Positions 1-12,228 of a DNA stretch of 64,000 bases are shown here, one piece after another. The stretch covers positions 3,499,501 through 3,563,500 of the forward strand of contig JAGTTD010000022.1 of NCBI GenBank assembly GCA_018398585.1. The letters are read 5' to 3'. The DNA comes from Simmondsia chinensis. Its lineage: Eukaryota; Streptophyta; Magnoliopsida; Caryophyllales; Simmondsiaceae. Under the pieces are notes generated by a model. That model did no database searches. It had not been told where the DNA came from and saw only the letters and a list, made by a program, of their open reading frames with translations. The stretch's first letter is position 1. The number at the start of each line of letters is the position of its first letter. The position numbers and the translations under genes were made by a program.

Positions 1-1769
1 ATCTTCAAATAAGTCTGTATACTGCTCTAGGAGAGTGGAAAGCTTGCAGGGTAAAGTGTGCTGCTGGGAATTATCCAAGCTCAGACTCAGTGCAGATGGA
101 CCTGCACTTGCTGCTCTGGAATCCTCAGAATGTATCTGTAATAGAGCAATGATAGGCGAGATAGCCAGGGCCTTGGATAGAGCCTTAGCACCTACTGATT
201 TGCAACATACAGAAGTCTCCCCTAGCAACTGCCTTGCTGCCCCTTCATAAGAATATGACATAGTGAGATTTTTAAAGTCACACTTGATCTCTCCTAAGGT
301 GGAGAGCCACTCAATACCCAATACCATATCGCAACCCCCTAAGGGAATGAGCAAAAAATTAGAAGTGTAAGAGGTTCCCTGCATTTTCCAGGTGAGATCT
401 GTACACTGATGCTTGCACTGCAGGTTGCTGCCATCTGCTACTGATACGGCTATTGAAGGGATCGAATTCAGGGAACATTGCAGCTTATGAGCCAGAGACA
501 CATCTGTGAAATTATGGGTGGACCCTGAATCTACCAAAATGTGAATGGCTTTGCTCTTGATTGCACCAGTGACCCGCAATGTTTGGAAGGTGGAAGCACC
601 AGACAGGGCATGTAACGAAATTTGTGCTGTTTGATCTTCATTTGCAACAATTACTTCTTCGATCTCATCATCTGGTGGCTCTTCCTCATCTAACCCATCC
701 TCTGCTGCAATTACAAATAGCTGAGGACCTCTACTTTTACACTTATGGCCCATCTCGAATTTTTCATCACAAAAATAACATAACCCCCTTGCTCTCCTAT
801 CCTGCATCTCACTTCTAGTCATGGTTTTTTGTGTTCTAAAGGAATTTGGGTTATTTTGAGTTGGGAAATTAGGTCTAGTGGTGTTGGATCTATAAGGGTT
901 TATGGTTGATTTTTGTGTATTGGGAGTGGGAAGTAAAGGTACCTTGGAATACTTAAGTTGCTTCGATAATGCTTCAAACTTTGATTCAGCCCACTTGGCT
1001 AGACACACAGCATGGGGAAGGATGGCTGGTTGGGAAGACCTTACTTCTAAAGCAATATCTTTTCTTAAACCAGCTAGGAAGCAACTGATAAGTTGGGTTT
1101 CATTGAGATCAGATCGAACTGCAGCAGCGTCGAACTTAGCTGCATAATCTGCTACGTTTCCTGCTATCTTAGGCTAACTAATTCAGCTACCGGATCCCCA
1201 AATGCGTTGCCAAACCTCATTCTCAAGGCTCCACAATATTCATTCCAGCTTGGTAAGGGTATATTACCCCTTGAGAGCAAGTATTTTCTATGCCATTGAA
1301 GAGCTAGGCCCCTCATGTGAACTGAGGCCAACCTAACCTTCTCTTGCTCAACCGTTTGATCAATGGTGAAGAATTGCTCACAAGTGAACATCCAACCATT
1401 AACATCTTCTCCATCAAAAGTAGGAAATTCTACCTTAGACAACCGAGTAGCATAAGAATTGTTACCCATAGGAGTGAGATGTGCTGCATTCCGAGCCAAT
1501 ACTGGGTTTTGTTCTCCTCCAGCTGCAACAGGTCCTGTGGATGAAGATCCTCCCGTATTCGTTCCTACTCTTCCTTCAACCGGGGCCAATCGCGTTGCTA
1601 AAGCATCCAAAGCATCTCTTATGCTAAGCAATACAGATCGGTTTTCTTCTTGAGCCTTGTCCTGTTTTTCTGAGTTAATTCTGAGCTGCTCGATTAAGAC
1701 ATCTTGCTTCCCTATCATTGCTTCTTCGATCCTTCTTAGCTCAGCCATAGACCTTGTGTTATCCGCCAT
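1..1769 (-). pseudogene. Ty3/gypsy gag-pol polyprotein, 5' portion, frameshifted
   Basis: Minus-strand gag-protease region of a Ty3/gypsy retrotransposon, cut off by the window edge. It starts at 1769 (MADNTRSMAELRR) next to a PBS and LTR on its 5' side. Gag runs 1769-1164 and includes the typical VEFPTFDGEDVNGWMF and ALQWHR segments. A frame change near 1160 follows AELVSLR; the continuing frame (GNVADYAAKFDAAAV) then stays open to base 1. That second part holds a zinc-knuckle-like CYFCDEKFEMGHKC at about 780-739, an acidic linker and an aspartic protease active site (VDSGSTHNF, about 534-508) with the downstream GGCDMVLGIEWL. Reverse transcriptase and integrase would lie outside the window. 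The shift means no full Gag-Pol is made, so I call a pseudogene. Confidence 0.9.
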
Positions 1770-1815
1770 TGATGAGTTTTTCCCACAGTCGAGAGGACCG
1801 TAGCTCTGATACCTA

Positions 1816-2220
1816 TGTTAACCTTATAAATCTAGGTTAAATTTTCAGCAAATTGTCTCAATTTAGAGGTTAAAGGGAGAAGAGAAGGGAAATTGTGAGG
1901 GAGAAGATAAGTTGTATTTCATTTAAGATAGTAACCCTAATTACAACTTAACTATTTATAAAACTCTTCAAATGACATGGAAATTGCAAATATTGAAAAT
2001 ATCTAAAAATATCAGTAACTACTTTTGCCTTGCTGGAATCGTGCCTTTGCTGCTGAAGAATCTGCAACTAACTCATTTTTGCTGCAGGTCACGTGACTGG
2101 CACATGACCCGCCATTCAAAAAGAGGTTACCCGCCACTCCACCTAACCGCCTTTCCCGCCAAGTTGATTTTTACTTAAAATTCAGCAATTCTGCCTCTTC
2201 TAGCTTGTAATACTATAACA
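1816..2220 (-). mobile_element. 5' LTR of the left-edge Ty3/gypsy element
   Basis: A 405-bp block begins TGTTAACC on the plus strand and ends TATAACA, giving the TGTTA/TAACA inverted tips expected of an LTR. On its left lies a primer-binding site read on the minus strand (ggtatcagagct at about 1803-1814, close to the initiator-Met pattern TGGTATCAGAGC). Gag starts 46 bases beyond. The partner LTR lies left of the window, so no TSD can be checked. Confidence 0.75.
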
Positions 2221-3736
2221 TTCAACAGGTAACCCCCCACCCGTCTCTATTTCTCTCCCACACCTCTTGCTCCTCTTTCACCTTCCTCTCTCTACTTAAT
2301 CGAAATTTACGGGCTATAGTTAGATGTTTGAGTTTGAGTCTAATTTGATTTTTAGGATTAGAGTTAGATGTTTTTTGAGTTTGAATCTGGTTTGGTTTTT
2401 AGAGTGGGTTTTAGGGTTAGAGTTAAATGTCATTTGAGTTTGAATCTAATTTTATTTTTAGGGTCATGAGTAAATATTGTATGAGTTTGAATTTGAATTT
2501 TTTTTTTTTTAAGGTTTAGATTTAAATGTTGTTCGAGTTTAAATCTGATTTTGTTTTTAGTGTTAGGGTTTATATAAATTCTAAAGTGATCTTTTTGTAG
2601 AAATCATCAAAATTCTTTAAGTTTGAGTCTAGTTTTGTTTTTAGGGCTTTTATAAACCAACACTTATATAAACCCTAAGCTGTGGTTGGTGAGCTTATGA
2701 TTGGGGCATTCAAGTTTATCATGTGGGCTATGAATCAATTTAGAATTTTACAAACCTGTATTTGTGGAATCCACGTTGATTTAAGTTTTGAAATGTTATG
2801 CTGTAGTTTCAGTCTATGGTTTGATACTTGTGTAGTCTAAACATTAAATCTAATGAGGCTTGGGTTTGCGACTTATATTTCCAAATGTATGAGTTGACTT
2901 ATTATTTTGTTTGTAGTTTGTTTGGAGGATTGGAAAAAATTGGAAAGTTAGCCTGATTTTTGAATTGCTTGCCTATTTAGTTTTGTGGCACATACTTGAG
3001 TTAATTAGTTGTAAGTTGTTTGGTGGTGACCTCCTCAAATTGACCTTGTAGGAGGATTGGCATTTCATTGTTTTATGGGATATGCATTGGGGCCTCCGGT
3101 GGTGAAAAATTCATTACTTTAATGTAGATATTGTAAATGAAATTGCTACTAGAGCATAACACTTGGTGTTTAGTGGTTTCCTTACATGTAAACTTGCACA
3201 AGATGAATTTCCGACTTTGATGTAGTGGTCAATCTATTATTGAGTGATGAAGTTCTTAAATTGAATGTGATTGCCATAGTTCTACAAAATGGGGACTTTG
3301 GGCCTAAAGCTCAAGAAATCAAGGTCTGATCGGAATCTTTTAGCTTGAATTATGATATAGGTTTATATACTTTGTGGAAGTATTTTCTAGAGTGATATTA
3401 TTATCAAAAAGGAGCTAAAATTAAAATGATTTGGAAGGAATATAAGAAAGGAAACCATTAGATCTTTCAATTATCAAGCTTGTCAAGTCTTCAGTAGAGT
3501 TACTAGTTGGCATCATTATTTTAGTTCTGCATATTATTTAGGACAAGTTTCAACCCACTTCCGAAATTTTGAAAGGTATGACTACCAATTTTCAGTCCTT
3601 TTGACCCCTAGGCACAAGTTTGAACATCCCAAATTGTTTCCTACGAAATCCCATGGTTATGAGCTATAGCTTCTCTTATGGAATGAACCATAACAACTTA
3701 GCTTCTTTTACAAGCCAGTTGTTATATTCTAGGACA
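2221..3736. other. Non-coding stretch with a degenerate minisatellite
   Basis: No gene is supported. At about 2318-2650 a phrase of the type 'tagagttagatgtttgagtttgaatctgg...ttttagg' recurs four to five times at about 60-70-base spacing with substitutions and indels. The rest is AT-rich single-copy-looking DNA. Confidence 0.5.
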
Positions 3737-3872
3737 TCAGGTTGGGGGTTCTCGGAAACAGTCTCCCGTCAGGGTCTCACCCTGATGGGGTAAGACTGCG
3801 TACATCTTACCCCTCACAGACCCTGCGTGAGTGGGAGTCCTTGGGGCACTGGGTATGTTGTTGTTTTTGTTG
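3737..3872 (+). mobile_element. 5'-truncated SINE, Angio-domain (Au-like) only
   Basis: The block starts 'tcaggttgggggttctcgg' and contains the conserved 'ctgcgtacatcttacccc' and 'cagaccctgcg' phrases, then 'cactgggtatgttgttg', the 3' half of Au/Angio-domain SINEs. It is flanked by TAGGACA at 3730-3736 and 3873-3879, a 7-bp target-site duplication. No tRNA or 5S head is present, so this is a truncated insertion. Confidence 0.75.
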
Positions 3873-4499
3873 TAGGACAACATTATTTTCGAACTCTTTA
3901 TTTTTTCATGAAAGTTTGAGCCAAATTTGTTTTTCCCCGATGTTTTGTTTGTTTTGATTTAACTGGGTCCAGGGCTTCTTTGAATATATATATCATTGCA
4001 CTTACTTTTCTATTTTCACTTCTTTTAGGTTCTGAATGAATCAAGTGGTGTGATCGTAATGTCCCATCACCAGTTGATAATGTCTGTCTTGGATGAGAGA
4101 AAAAGATCAGTAAAAAGAAGTTTGGAACTCCATATTTTTTAACTTTTTGGGAATTGTTTGGTTGATTAATGCTTTGTAGACATTTTTTTAATTGGCAGTA
4201 TATTAAGAATGTATCTTTTGAATATTAATATTAACTCTGTTTATGAGTGTACTGTTGATATTTTTGGATAATTATAGTCTTGATTATTGATTGTAGTAAC
4301 TATCTTGCTTGAAGTTATGTTATGGATTGCTTTTTATAATTTCTAAATATGTATGAGTTATACAAGCCTAAATAGGTAACTTAATTTCTAACTGTAAAGA
4401 GAAAATATATTTACAGGTGTGATTTGAAACAATTAGTCCCACCTCTATAAAATGTAAATTAAAAAAAACAAAATGTATGCTAAAAAAAATATAGGTAAT

Positions 4500-4775
4500 T
4501 TATTTCGTGACGCTTTTAAGAGTCTACATTGAAAAGAAAAATTTTTAATAAAAAATTTGACTCCTAAATTATTGACGCCTCAAAGCATCAACAATTAATT
4601 GACAGGTGGCCTTGTTCACTTCTTGACACTTGAAAGTGTCAACAAATTTCTTGACGCTTTCAAGTGTCAACAGATATTTCTTGACGCCAAAATTGAGGAC
4701 GCTTGGACCAAGCGTCAAGAATATTTTTCTCTGCACTTATAAGCGTCACCATTTTGTTCAAAAAGTGTCAAGATA
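4500..4775. repeat. Cluster of TTGACGC palindromes (subterminal-repeat-like)
   Basis: Hairpin-forming 19-20-mers recur: 4572-4591 (ttgacgcctcaaagcatcaa), 4623-4642, 4651-4670 (ttgacgctttcaagtgtcaa) and 4698-4716 (gacgcttggaccaagcgtc), plus half sites at 4508, 4681, 4740 and 4764. This looks like the subterminal transposase-binding repeats of a CACTA-type element. The preceding 'gctaaaaaaaatataggtaa' could be a decayed CACTA terminus. No opposite end or CACTA transposase was found. Confidence 0.5.
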
Positions 4776-4812
4776 TTCCACTTTTGTTGAATTTGTTGTT
4801 ATTATAGTAATG

Positions 4813-5395
4813 TTATTAGGTTGTTTTAGTAATAAAAATATAATAATTATGATATATACAATAGTGTATTATAAAATTTATTTGTTAATATAATACCGAA
4901 TAATATGGTGCTAAAAAAATTATTAGTTGTATGGTTTTATGTTGTATTTTAATATATTCATGATTTTGGTAACTCATTTAATATTAATGTTGTGTTTCAA
5001 TATATTCTGCTAGAAAAATTATTAGTTGTATGGTTTTATGTTATATTTCAAATAGTCCATATAAAATAATATGAATTTGTTATTAGGTTGTTTTAGTACT
5101 AATAATATAATAATCATGATATATACAATAGTATATTATAAAATTTGTTTGTTAATATAATACCGAATAATATGGTGCTAGAAAAATTATTAATTGTATG
5201 GTTTTATGTTGTATTTTAATATATTCATGATTTTGGTAGCTCATTTAATATTAATGTTGTATTTCAATATATTCTGCTAGATAAATTATTATTTTTATGG
5301 TTTTATGTTATATTTCAAATAGTTCATATAAAATAATATGAATTTGTTATCATGATATATACAATAGTATATTCTAAAATTTGTTTGCTGCATTG
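4813..5395. repeat. 267-bp AT-rich tandem repeat, about 2.1 copies
   Basis: 'ttattaggttgttttagta' begins at 4813 and again at 5080, and the next copy starts with a shortened head at 5347. The spacing is 267 bases both times, and the two full copies are nearly collinear. It lies just upstream of the MULE transposase and could belong to that element's non-coding end. Confidence 0.8.
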
Positions 5396-5780
5396 TAATA
5401 TAACAACATTAATATTAATAAAGTACCGGGTTCAATCCTTTAAAGGGCTAGTATTGTAATGGTCCAAGGTCCTTTTCAGAGTATAATTAAGTGATAAAGA
5501 CATAATTGACCCGCTAGATATGGAGTTGGATAATAATAATAATTAATTGACTGGGCTTGTAGTAGACTAATAACAATTAGTGAACGGGGCCTATAGTAGG
5601 CTAATAATAATAATTGGTTAATATATATTTGATTTAGTGTAAGAATTGTATATTATATGAATAGTTCATAGTTAATTAATATGTTACAATTTTTTGTTTG
5701 ATAAAATATTGTTGGATACTTTGTTGTGTAATTACATTAATATTATATTGTATGTTTTCATGAGCTTCAATTTAGAAATT

Positions 5781-8101
5781 ATGGCGTGCAATGTAGTCAC
5801 ACTGTTGTGTCATTATGATGGAAATATTGTACAAACTGTTGATGGTGTTAATTACACGGGTGGAAGACAGTTTATACTCAGGATACAATCCGGAATTTCT
5901 TTTCTGGAGTTGAAGGGAATGATGTATGAATTTACTGGATGGGATAGTAACACATTTGATATTGCCATTACATGGAGAATGTTGTTGTCCTAGAATCCTA
6001 TGTGATACACACCTGTTGAGATCGTTTATACAATAGCATTGAGGTGTATGTTCGACATGGCATTAGAAAATAGGGCGATATACATAGAACTGTATGTAAC
6101 TACTGTAAATGTTGAGGGAAGAGCTCAACATCGTGTATTGCATAGTCAAGTTGAGGCATCAAGTCCGTCTAGAGGTCCAACAGTGAGCATTTCACTGGTT
6201 GCTGGAATGGTTGCGCACGAGAGCACATCTATGTTTGATAGGGCTTATGCCAACAATGATTCTGAGGCATCTGATAAAGATGCAGATGTGGGGTTTGACG
6301 AGGAGGAAAATGAACTAGATGATGATGATGATGCTGGGCCTTCATTTGCCCAAGCTCCTGTCCTTGAATTCGAAGACGTTTCATGGGCAGACCATGCAGT
6401 ATGTTCTGATTGGGAGGAAAGTAGAAGAACTGAGTCAACGGGATCTATCTTGGAGGAGGAACAAATGTTCCAAACGAAGGACGAATTAGTCAGTGCAGTT
6501 AAGGTGTGGCACATAAAAAACAAGTTGGAATATGTAGTGCACAGGTCAAATTCTAATTACGTAGCCCTAAGGTGTGTGCAAGCACCACAATGCAAGTGGT
6601 ATCTGTGTGGGGCACTCAAACAAAGACTAGGGGTGTTTGAGGTTTCGGTTTTGAGGGAGCCACATACATGTTCTACCATTGTATTGGCGGAAGACCACCA
6701 TGCCTTGACCTCAAATTTTGTGGCAACCATAATGTCACCTATTGTGACTGTTGATCTTAAAATGAATATTGCAGCCATACGAGCAGCAGTACAACAGCAA
6801 CATGGGTATACTATTTCATATCAGAAAGCATGAAAAGCAAAATAGGAAGTGATTGAGCGGTTGTTTGGCTCCCATGAGGATGCATTTCCATGCTACCTAA
6901 GCTACTCACTACGTTGCAACTGTCAAATTTAGACACTGTTGTTGACTGGCAATATAAAAGCCAGGTGGGAGACAAGGCAATCTTTCGTAGAGTTTTTTGG
7001 GCATTTGGTACATCTATTGAGGGATTCAAGAGTTGTCATCCACTTATCAGTATTGATGGTATCCATTTATATGAAAAATATATGGGGAAGCTGCTAGTAG
7101 CTGTCACATTTGACGCTAACAATGGTCTATACCTATTGTGTTTTGCTCTTGTGGATCAGGAGGACGCATGGAGTTGGGGTTGGTTCCTGTTTTGTCTACA
7201 TACATATGTGACAGGCGATCACCAACTGATATGTATTATATCTGATCGACATGCTGGCATCAAGAATGGGATGTCAATCATTTGGCCTGCGCTTGAAGGG
7301 CAGCATCGTTACTGCACTCGCCACCTTATTAGTAACTTCAATCACAGATTCAAAACTGCTACAATGAAGAAGAAGTTGAGTGAGATGGCGAGGGAACCTT
7401 CTAGTAGGAAGTTCGATGCTTTGTATTACCATTTCATACACGCAAATGATGAGATCGTAGAGTGGATTGAACGAGAGCCTAAAGAACGTTGGGCACTTTC
7501 GTATGATGGTGATTATCACTATGGCAACATGACCACTAATATATAGGAAGTATTCAACAGCATTTTGAAAGTGGGACGAGCCCTCCCAGTAACCGCCCTT
7601 GTGGAGATGACGTTTTATCGATGCGATAAATATTTTGTCAATCGCAGGGATGTAGCCGGGGCATATTTTTCACAGGGTCTTTTATGGCCACTGAAAGCCT
7701 TTGCTGAAATAGAATGTGCCACCTTGAAATCAATGACACATACAGTGACGTTATTTGATTGAAACACTATGGAGTTCCAAGTAACAACTCCGAGTAGGCA
7801 GACTGAATCAGGATACAGGAGGGAGACTCACCATACTATAACGCTGAACAAATGGAGTTGCACTTGTGGTACATGGCAACTGTTTCATCGTCCGTGCTTA
7901 CATGTGATGGCATGTTGTACCACGTCTCGGCTCGAGTACGGACAATATGTTGATCCATTTTTAAGCCTAACCATGTACGCAAGTGGGTATGCTCCATTAT
8001 TTCACCCACTTCCCGATCGGTCTCTATGGCCGGAGTACATTGGACCTATAGTGGTTGCAGATCACACGAGGTGGACGGCCACGCTCAACCCGGCTACATA
8101 A
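5781..8101 (+). pseudogene. MULE (MuDR-type) transposase, decayed
   Basis: Encodes a Mutator-like transposase, which would cut and paste the element in the nucleus. Order: N-terminal leader (MACNVVTLLCHYDG), acidic stretch near 6230-6340, a MuDR-type DNA-binding region (FQTKDELVSAVKVWHIKNK, about 6468), the MULE catalytic domain (PLISIDGIHLYEKYMGKL with a candidate D near 7053; CIISDRHAGIKN near 7230), and a C-terminal SWIM zinc finger (CTCGTWQLFHRPCLHVMACC, about 7861). Breaks: stops at 5991, 6003, 6831, just after 6839, 7544 and 7760, and a frame change near 6890. Most stops sit at Q, R or W positions and fit C:G-to-T:A change. A PMD gene follows on the same strand. No terminal inverted repeats could be placed. 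Confidence 0.88.
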
Positions 8102-8366
8102 TGAAATGGATGCAAGGGAGGGCTCGTCCAAAAATAAATGTAGCATATGCAATGAAAGGGGGCACAATAAAAAAAACATATCCTAATAGACAACAATAAT
8201 GTTGTACTGAGGTTTATATTTTCATTTCATTCATTTTTTACTGTAATTACGTAATAATAATAAATGTATTTTCATTTTTGTGTTGTGCTCGATACATATG
8301 CTGTAATATGTGTAATTTTATTGTTACCCATGGATATTAGTTACTATTTTTAATTTTTCTAGAGAG

Positions 8367-10147
8367 ATGGTAAGGACACGAGGAGTACATACTTCAACTT
8401 CGACTGCTCAGTATGGTGAGCAAAATCCGGGTTCGGATGACAGATCTATGTTGCGTCTTCAGGAGCATCATCGGTCGGAGGATGTTTGGAATGGAACGGT
8501 ATGTCAGTAATCAATACTTATCCTATAATTTTGAGTTCTAATTATTCAAATAGTTGATTAATATATTTAATGTCCTTGTGTTACAGGGCGACAGCGAGAT
8601 CAAGGTTAGGATTCATCAACTGTCAAACCCTCACCCATTAGTACGACCTTATGTTGTACAGGCTGGACTCATTGGAGTGATTCAAGTAGGTCACATCTAG
8701 ATTGATAATGCATTGATTGGTGCTTTGTTGGAGAGGTGGAGGCGGGACATCCATACATTCCATCTACGTGTTGGTGCAATGACGCCAACACTACAGGATG
8801 TTGCCGTCTTACTAGGTCTACGAATAGACGGTCGGGCAGTCACTCGTAGCACTAACCACAGTTGGCAGAACCTCTGTCATTCTTTATTGGGTGCGGGTCC
8901 CCCACACCGAGCAATAAAGGGCAATATGTTAAGAAGTACATGGTTGGGGGAACTGTGTGCACAGGACCCCCCAGTGCACGCTAATGAGCAAGTGTTGCTT
9001 CAGCATGCCAGACGCTACATCCTTAATATGTTCGGCTCCCTGTTGTTCACCAACAACACTGGTAGTCGGACATCGATGATCTACCTTCCATTGCTTGAAA
9101 CGATGGAGGGGTGTAGTGAGTACAGCTGGGGGTCAGCAGTTCTTGCCAGCTTGTACAGACAAATGTGCCAGTGTTGCATGACGGGCCACGCCCAAATTGG
9201 CGGGTGTGTTTTATTGCTCCAAGTATGGACGGCCAATGATATTCATATTTAATTCTTTAATGTGTTAAATCCCTAATTCCTGCGTGCCATTACATATATA
9301 GTTGTGGTCATGGGAGCATTTAGACATCGGTCGACCGTTTATATCCGCACCCCGTCCACTTGCACATGCAGTCAATGATCCGCTGCCGCCTTTGGGATCT
9401 CAGTAAGAGAAAATACTTTCTACATCTTGACTTAATGTATATGTAATATTACACATGTATTCAAATAATTTACTTTGTACTTGATCAGCTGAGTTGCCGC
9501 CCTGACATTGCGCGAGAATCCCAGGCAATGCCAGTCCTTCTACAGGCACCAACTTGATGTCCAAGAACCACATCAGGTATATACACGAAAATTGACATAA
9601 TTCTTTATTGTTAAATATTTAATGTAATAACTAAGTTATTTTATCTGTGCTTAGGTTGAATGGACACCTTACAGGTAATCTCGGTTAAACACTTTGCCGC
9701 GATTTGTGTAGAGGGTCGTCATATCTGGCGATATCAGGAACCAATGAAATGCTTTAGCATTGTAGAGCTACATTGCCCTGACAGAGTGTTGCGTCAGTTT
9801 GGATTTACGCAGCATATCTCAGATCATATCGACACTCTCGACTCCTTGCACAATCCATCGCGTTCGGGCAGGTCTGACGAGAACTGGGAGCTCTATCATT
9901 CGAACTAGATTGCGGTGTGGAACACACGGATCGATTATATCGCCAACGTACGTCATCCTCTTATATCGCCAATAGAGTACATGCAATGGTACTCCTCTAT
10001 CATTAGGCATTTCATAATACGGCGTGAAGTGCATGTTCCGCGACGAACCCGACTTCGTTATGAGCCAAGTGGCAACCAAGTTCAACGAGTAGTTGAATTT
10101 CAACATCCAAGCCTGAGATATAGGAGGAGAGAAAGTAGCTTTCACTA
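8367..10147 (+). pseudogene. Plant mobile domain (PMD, MAIN/MAIL-like) gene carried with the MULE, decayed
   Basis: An intron-containing relative of plant mobile domain (aminotransferase-like) proteins. Blocks: exon 8367-8498 (MVRTRGVHTSTST), donor gtatgt; exon from 8587 after ttacag, with TFHLRVGAMTPTLQDVAVLL, a PMD signature, to about 9223; exon 9302-9402 (LWSWEHLDIGRPF); exon about 9489-9573; last exon from about 9655 with CPDRVLRQFGFTQHI and DENWELYHSN, as in the C-terminal half of PMD proteins. A stop at 8698 (in GHI*IDNAL) and frame problems in the last two exons make it a pseudogene. PMD genes occur both as silencing genes of the host and inside MULE and Ty3 elements; its position 265 bases after the transposase on the same strand suggests it travelled with this MULE. 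Confidence 0.8.
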
Positions 10148-10881
10148 AATGTGCTATCAATGGAAAGCATATGGGACCTGAGTTCTTCAAAGCGTTCCTG
10201 GTATTCTTTCAACGACCTAGTCTGCTTCAGCTTATTGAACTTGCTCACAACATCAGGTTCTTCGCTTTCTTCGTACTTGTCATACAGTTCTTCAATGAAT
10301 GCCTTCCAACTCAGCAACCCCTTGTCAGATATCGGCCCTTGAAGCCATGTCTCTGTACTGTCATCCAGATAGACCCCGGCTATCTTCAACTTCATCTCGT
10401 CTGGAGTCTGATAAAGCGAAAAGTACCTCTGATAGCGATGAACCCAACTTACAGGGTTCTTCCCGCTAAAGGGTGGAAAATTGATTTTAGCTTTGGGGAC
10501 ATAGCCATTGCTTCTGCATGTCTCCTCAATGTGGCTACTGTTCCCTTACTTAGGGTAGAAACCCAAAATTGGAGGCTTCCCAAAGTTATTCTGTCCTGCA
10601 TTGGCTCTAGATTCCTGTAATCTGGCTTCAGCTTCATCGTTCTTCACAAGATTTGCGGGTTGAGAAGAGTTCAGCACCAGTTGTTGCATTAAAGTCAACA
10701 TCTGTGTGCTATTTTGCTGTAGTACCTCCATCATTCGACTATGGTGCTCCTCCTTGTGATGAATCGCCTCAAGAAGCCTATTGTGCTTCTCATCACCGAG
10801 ACGACGAGCTTCCTCAGCCTGTTGTTGTGACTCTGTCATTCTTTGAACCAAACCTTGGACTTGACTCTCGATCTCCGCCAT
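10100..10881 (-). pseudogene. Ty3/gypsy gag fragment with an internal stop
   Basis: Minus-strand Gag starting at 10881 (MAEIESQVQGLVQRM), a coiled-coil-like N-terminus, then the gypsy retrotransposon Gag segments INFPPFSGKNPVSWVHRYQ (about 10480-10420), WLQGPISDKGLLSWKAFIEE and LKEYQERFEELRSHM, ending at SESYFLSSYISG near 10100 where it meets the opposite-strand PMD relic. An in-frame TAA at 10546 interrupts it after ILGFYPK. No protease, RT or integrase follows: the element has been truncated at the MULE border. Confidence 0.85.
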
Positions 10882-10954
10882 TATATGGCTTTACCTCGAG
10901 TCAGTTTGATCACGTTTTAGGATTTTTTTGGACAAAATTGGTACTCAAGATCGA

Positions 10955-10966
10955 GCTCTGATACCA
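10955..10966 (-). promoter_or_regulatory. Primer-binding site, initiator-Met tRNA type
   Basis: Read on the minus strand this is TGGTATCAGAGC, the standard plant LTR-retrotransposon PBS complementary to initiator methionine tRNA. It separates the LTR from the gag start. Confidence 0.9.
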
Positions 10967-10968
10967 AT

Positions 10969-11270
10969 TGTCATGAACATAGGTCCATACAAGGGAATTT
11001 CAGCAGAGTAGGGCTAAAAATCAAGGTGAGAACAAGAGATTCGGGAAGAAGGAAGTCTGAAGTGAGAAGGAGAAAGAAGGTTCGAGAGAGAGAGAGAGAG
11101 AAGAGAAAGAGAAAAGAATCCGATTTGTTATTACATTTTTAGATATCTCAATACAACCTTATTAATCCCTTATATACAAGGATTAAGCTAAGTACGTTCT
11201 ATAACAACTCATGACTTAGTTATTCAGACTTAAAAACTAGTCTAACTAACTCAATACAAGTATCACGACA
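10969..11270 (-). mobile_element. 5' LTR of the truncated gypsy element
   Basis: Begins TGTCATGAAC two bases beyond the PBS and ends ATCACGACA, giving TGTC/GACA tips over 302 bp. It holds a GA-rich run (11083-11120). The outer boundary is set by the inverted tips only, because the opposite LTR is missing, so it is approximate. Confidence 0.65.
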
Positions 11271-12228
11271 GTAGGATATCATCTTACCTTCTTCACTTTT
11301 ACTCCTTTATCCAGCTTCCAAATAAGGCAAGGTATGTTTGCTCTCCCCTATGCACAGCTATTCCTTCAACAGTTCTTTTTCTGTGAAATTTGAAAACCCC
11401 ATTTGAATTTGCGCATTTATTTCTCTTTACCGACTCCATTTCCTTAAAAACCCTTGAATTCCAAAAATTATAGACATCATCAGAAGCTTTTGAAGAGTGT
11501 GTTTAACTTGCAAACAGAGTGCCTCTTTTCTTTCCTTTAAGGTATGTCGATGTGGGTCTATTTTATTGTAATGAATTATTGATTAATTTTGCTAAGAATT
11601 GTTTTAGCAGCGAAATAGGTTAGAATATAAAATTATTCTTAAATTTTATCCATGAGCTTAAGCTTATATGATAGTTGGTATGGTATCAAAACTTTGTTGA
11701 TGAGAGTTGACAAGTTCGGATCCCAATAACCTTCCTTCTAAAAATAATGTATTCCAAGCATTAGGTATGGGTGGGAGGGCTTGTGCGCACTTTAAGCCCA
11801 ATAGACATTTGCGCGGGTGTGGGGTTGTCACTAGACCTTCGCTCATCAGCTTCAGTTTTTCGGATAGTTCGTTAATTGAGAGAAAATTCATTGCTATTAA
11901 TTTTTGTTGTTGCTGTTGACAATGGGGATGTTTGTTTGATGGGGGGTAACTCTTTACCGAATATTTTATTTCATATTGTTTCTCTTTTTGTTGAATGCAC
12001 CATGTTAGGGTTTTGATCTGAACTCTGAACTATATATAGGTCATTCTTCTTGTCAAAAAATACTTAATTAACTATCCGAAAGTTTTAAGCTGGTGGATAA
12101 AAGCGCATGAATGGTTTTATACTCTCTCATGCAAATATCTATTGAGCTTAGAATGTGAATATTACACGTCTACTTCATGTCTTGTACTGCAATTGTAGTA
12201 AGATTGAGAGCAGAGTTGTTAAAATTCA
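11271..12228. other. Upstream region of the HWS-like gene, possible 5' UTR exon
   Basis: No coding gene is visible. A pyrimidine-rich segment ends 'tcctttaag' followed by a strong donor-like gtatgt at 11542-11547, so a non-coding first exon of the downstream F-box gene is possible, but nothing in the sequence proves it. Confidence 0.3.
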
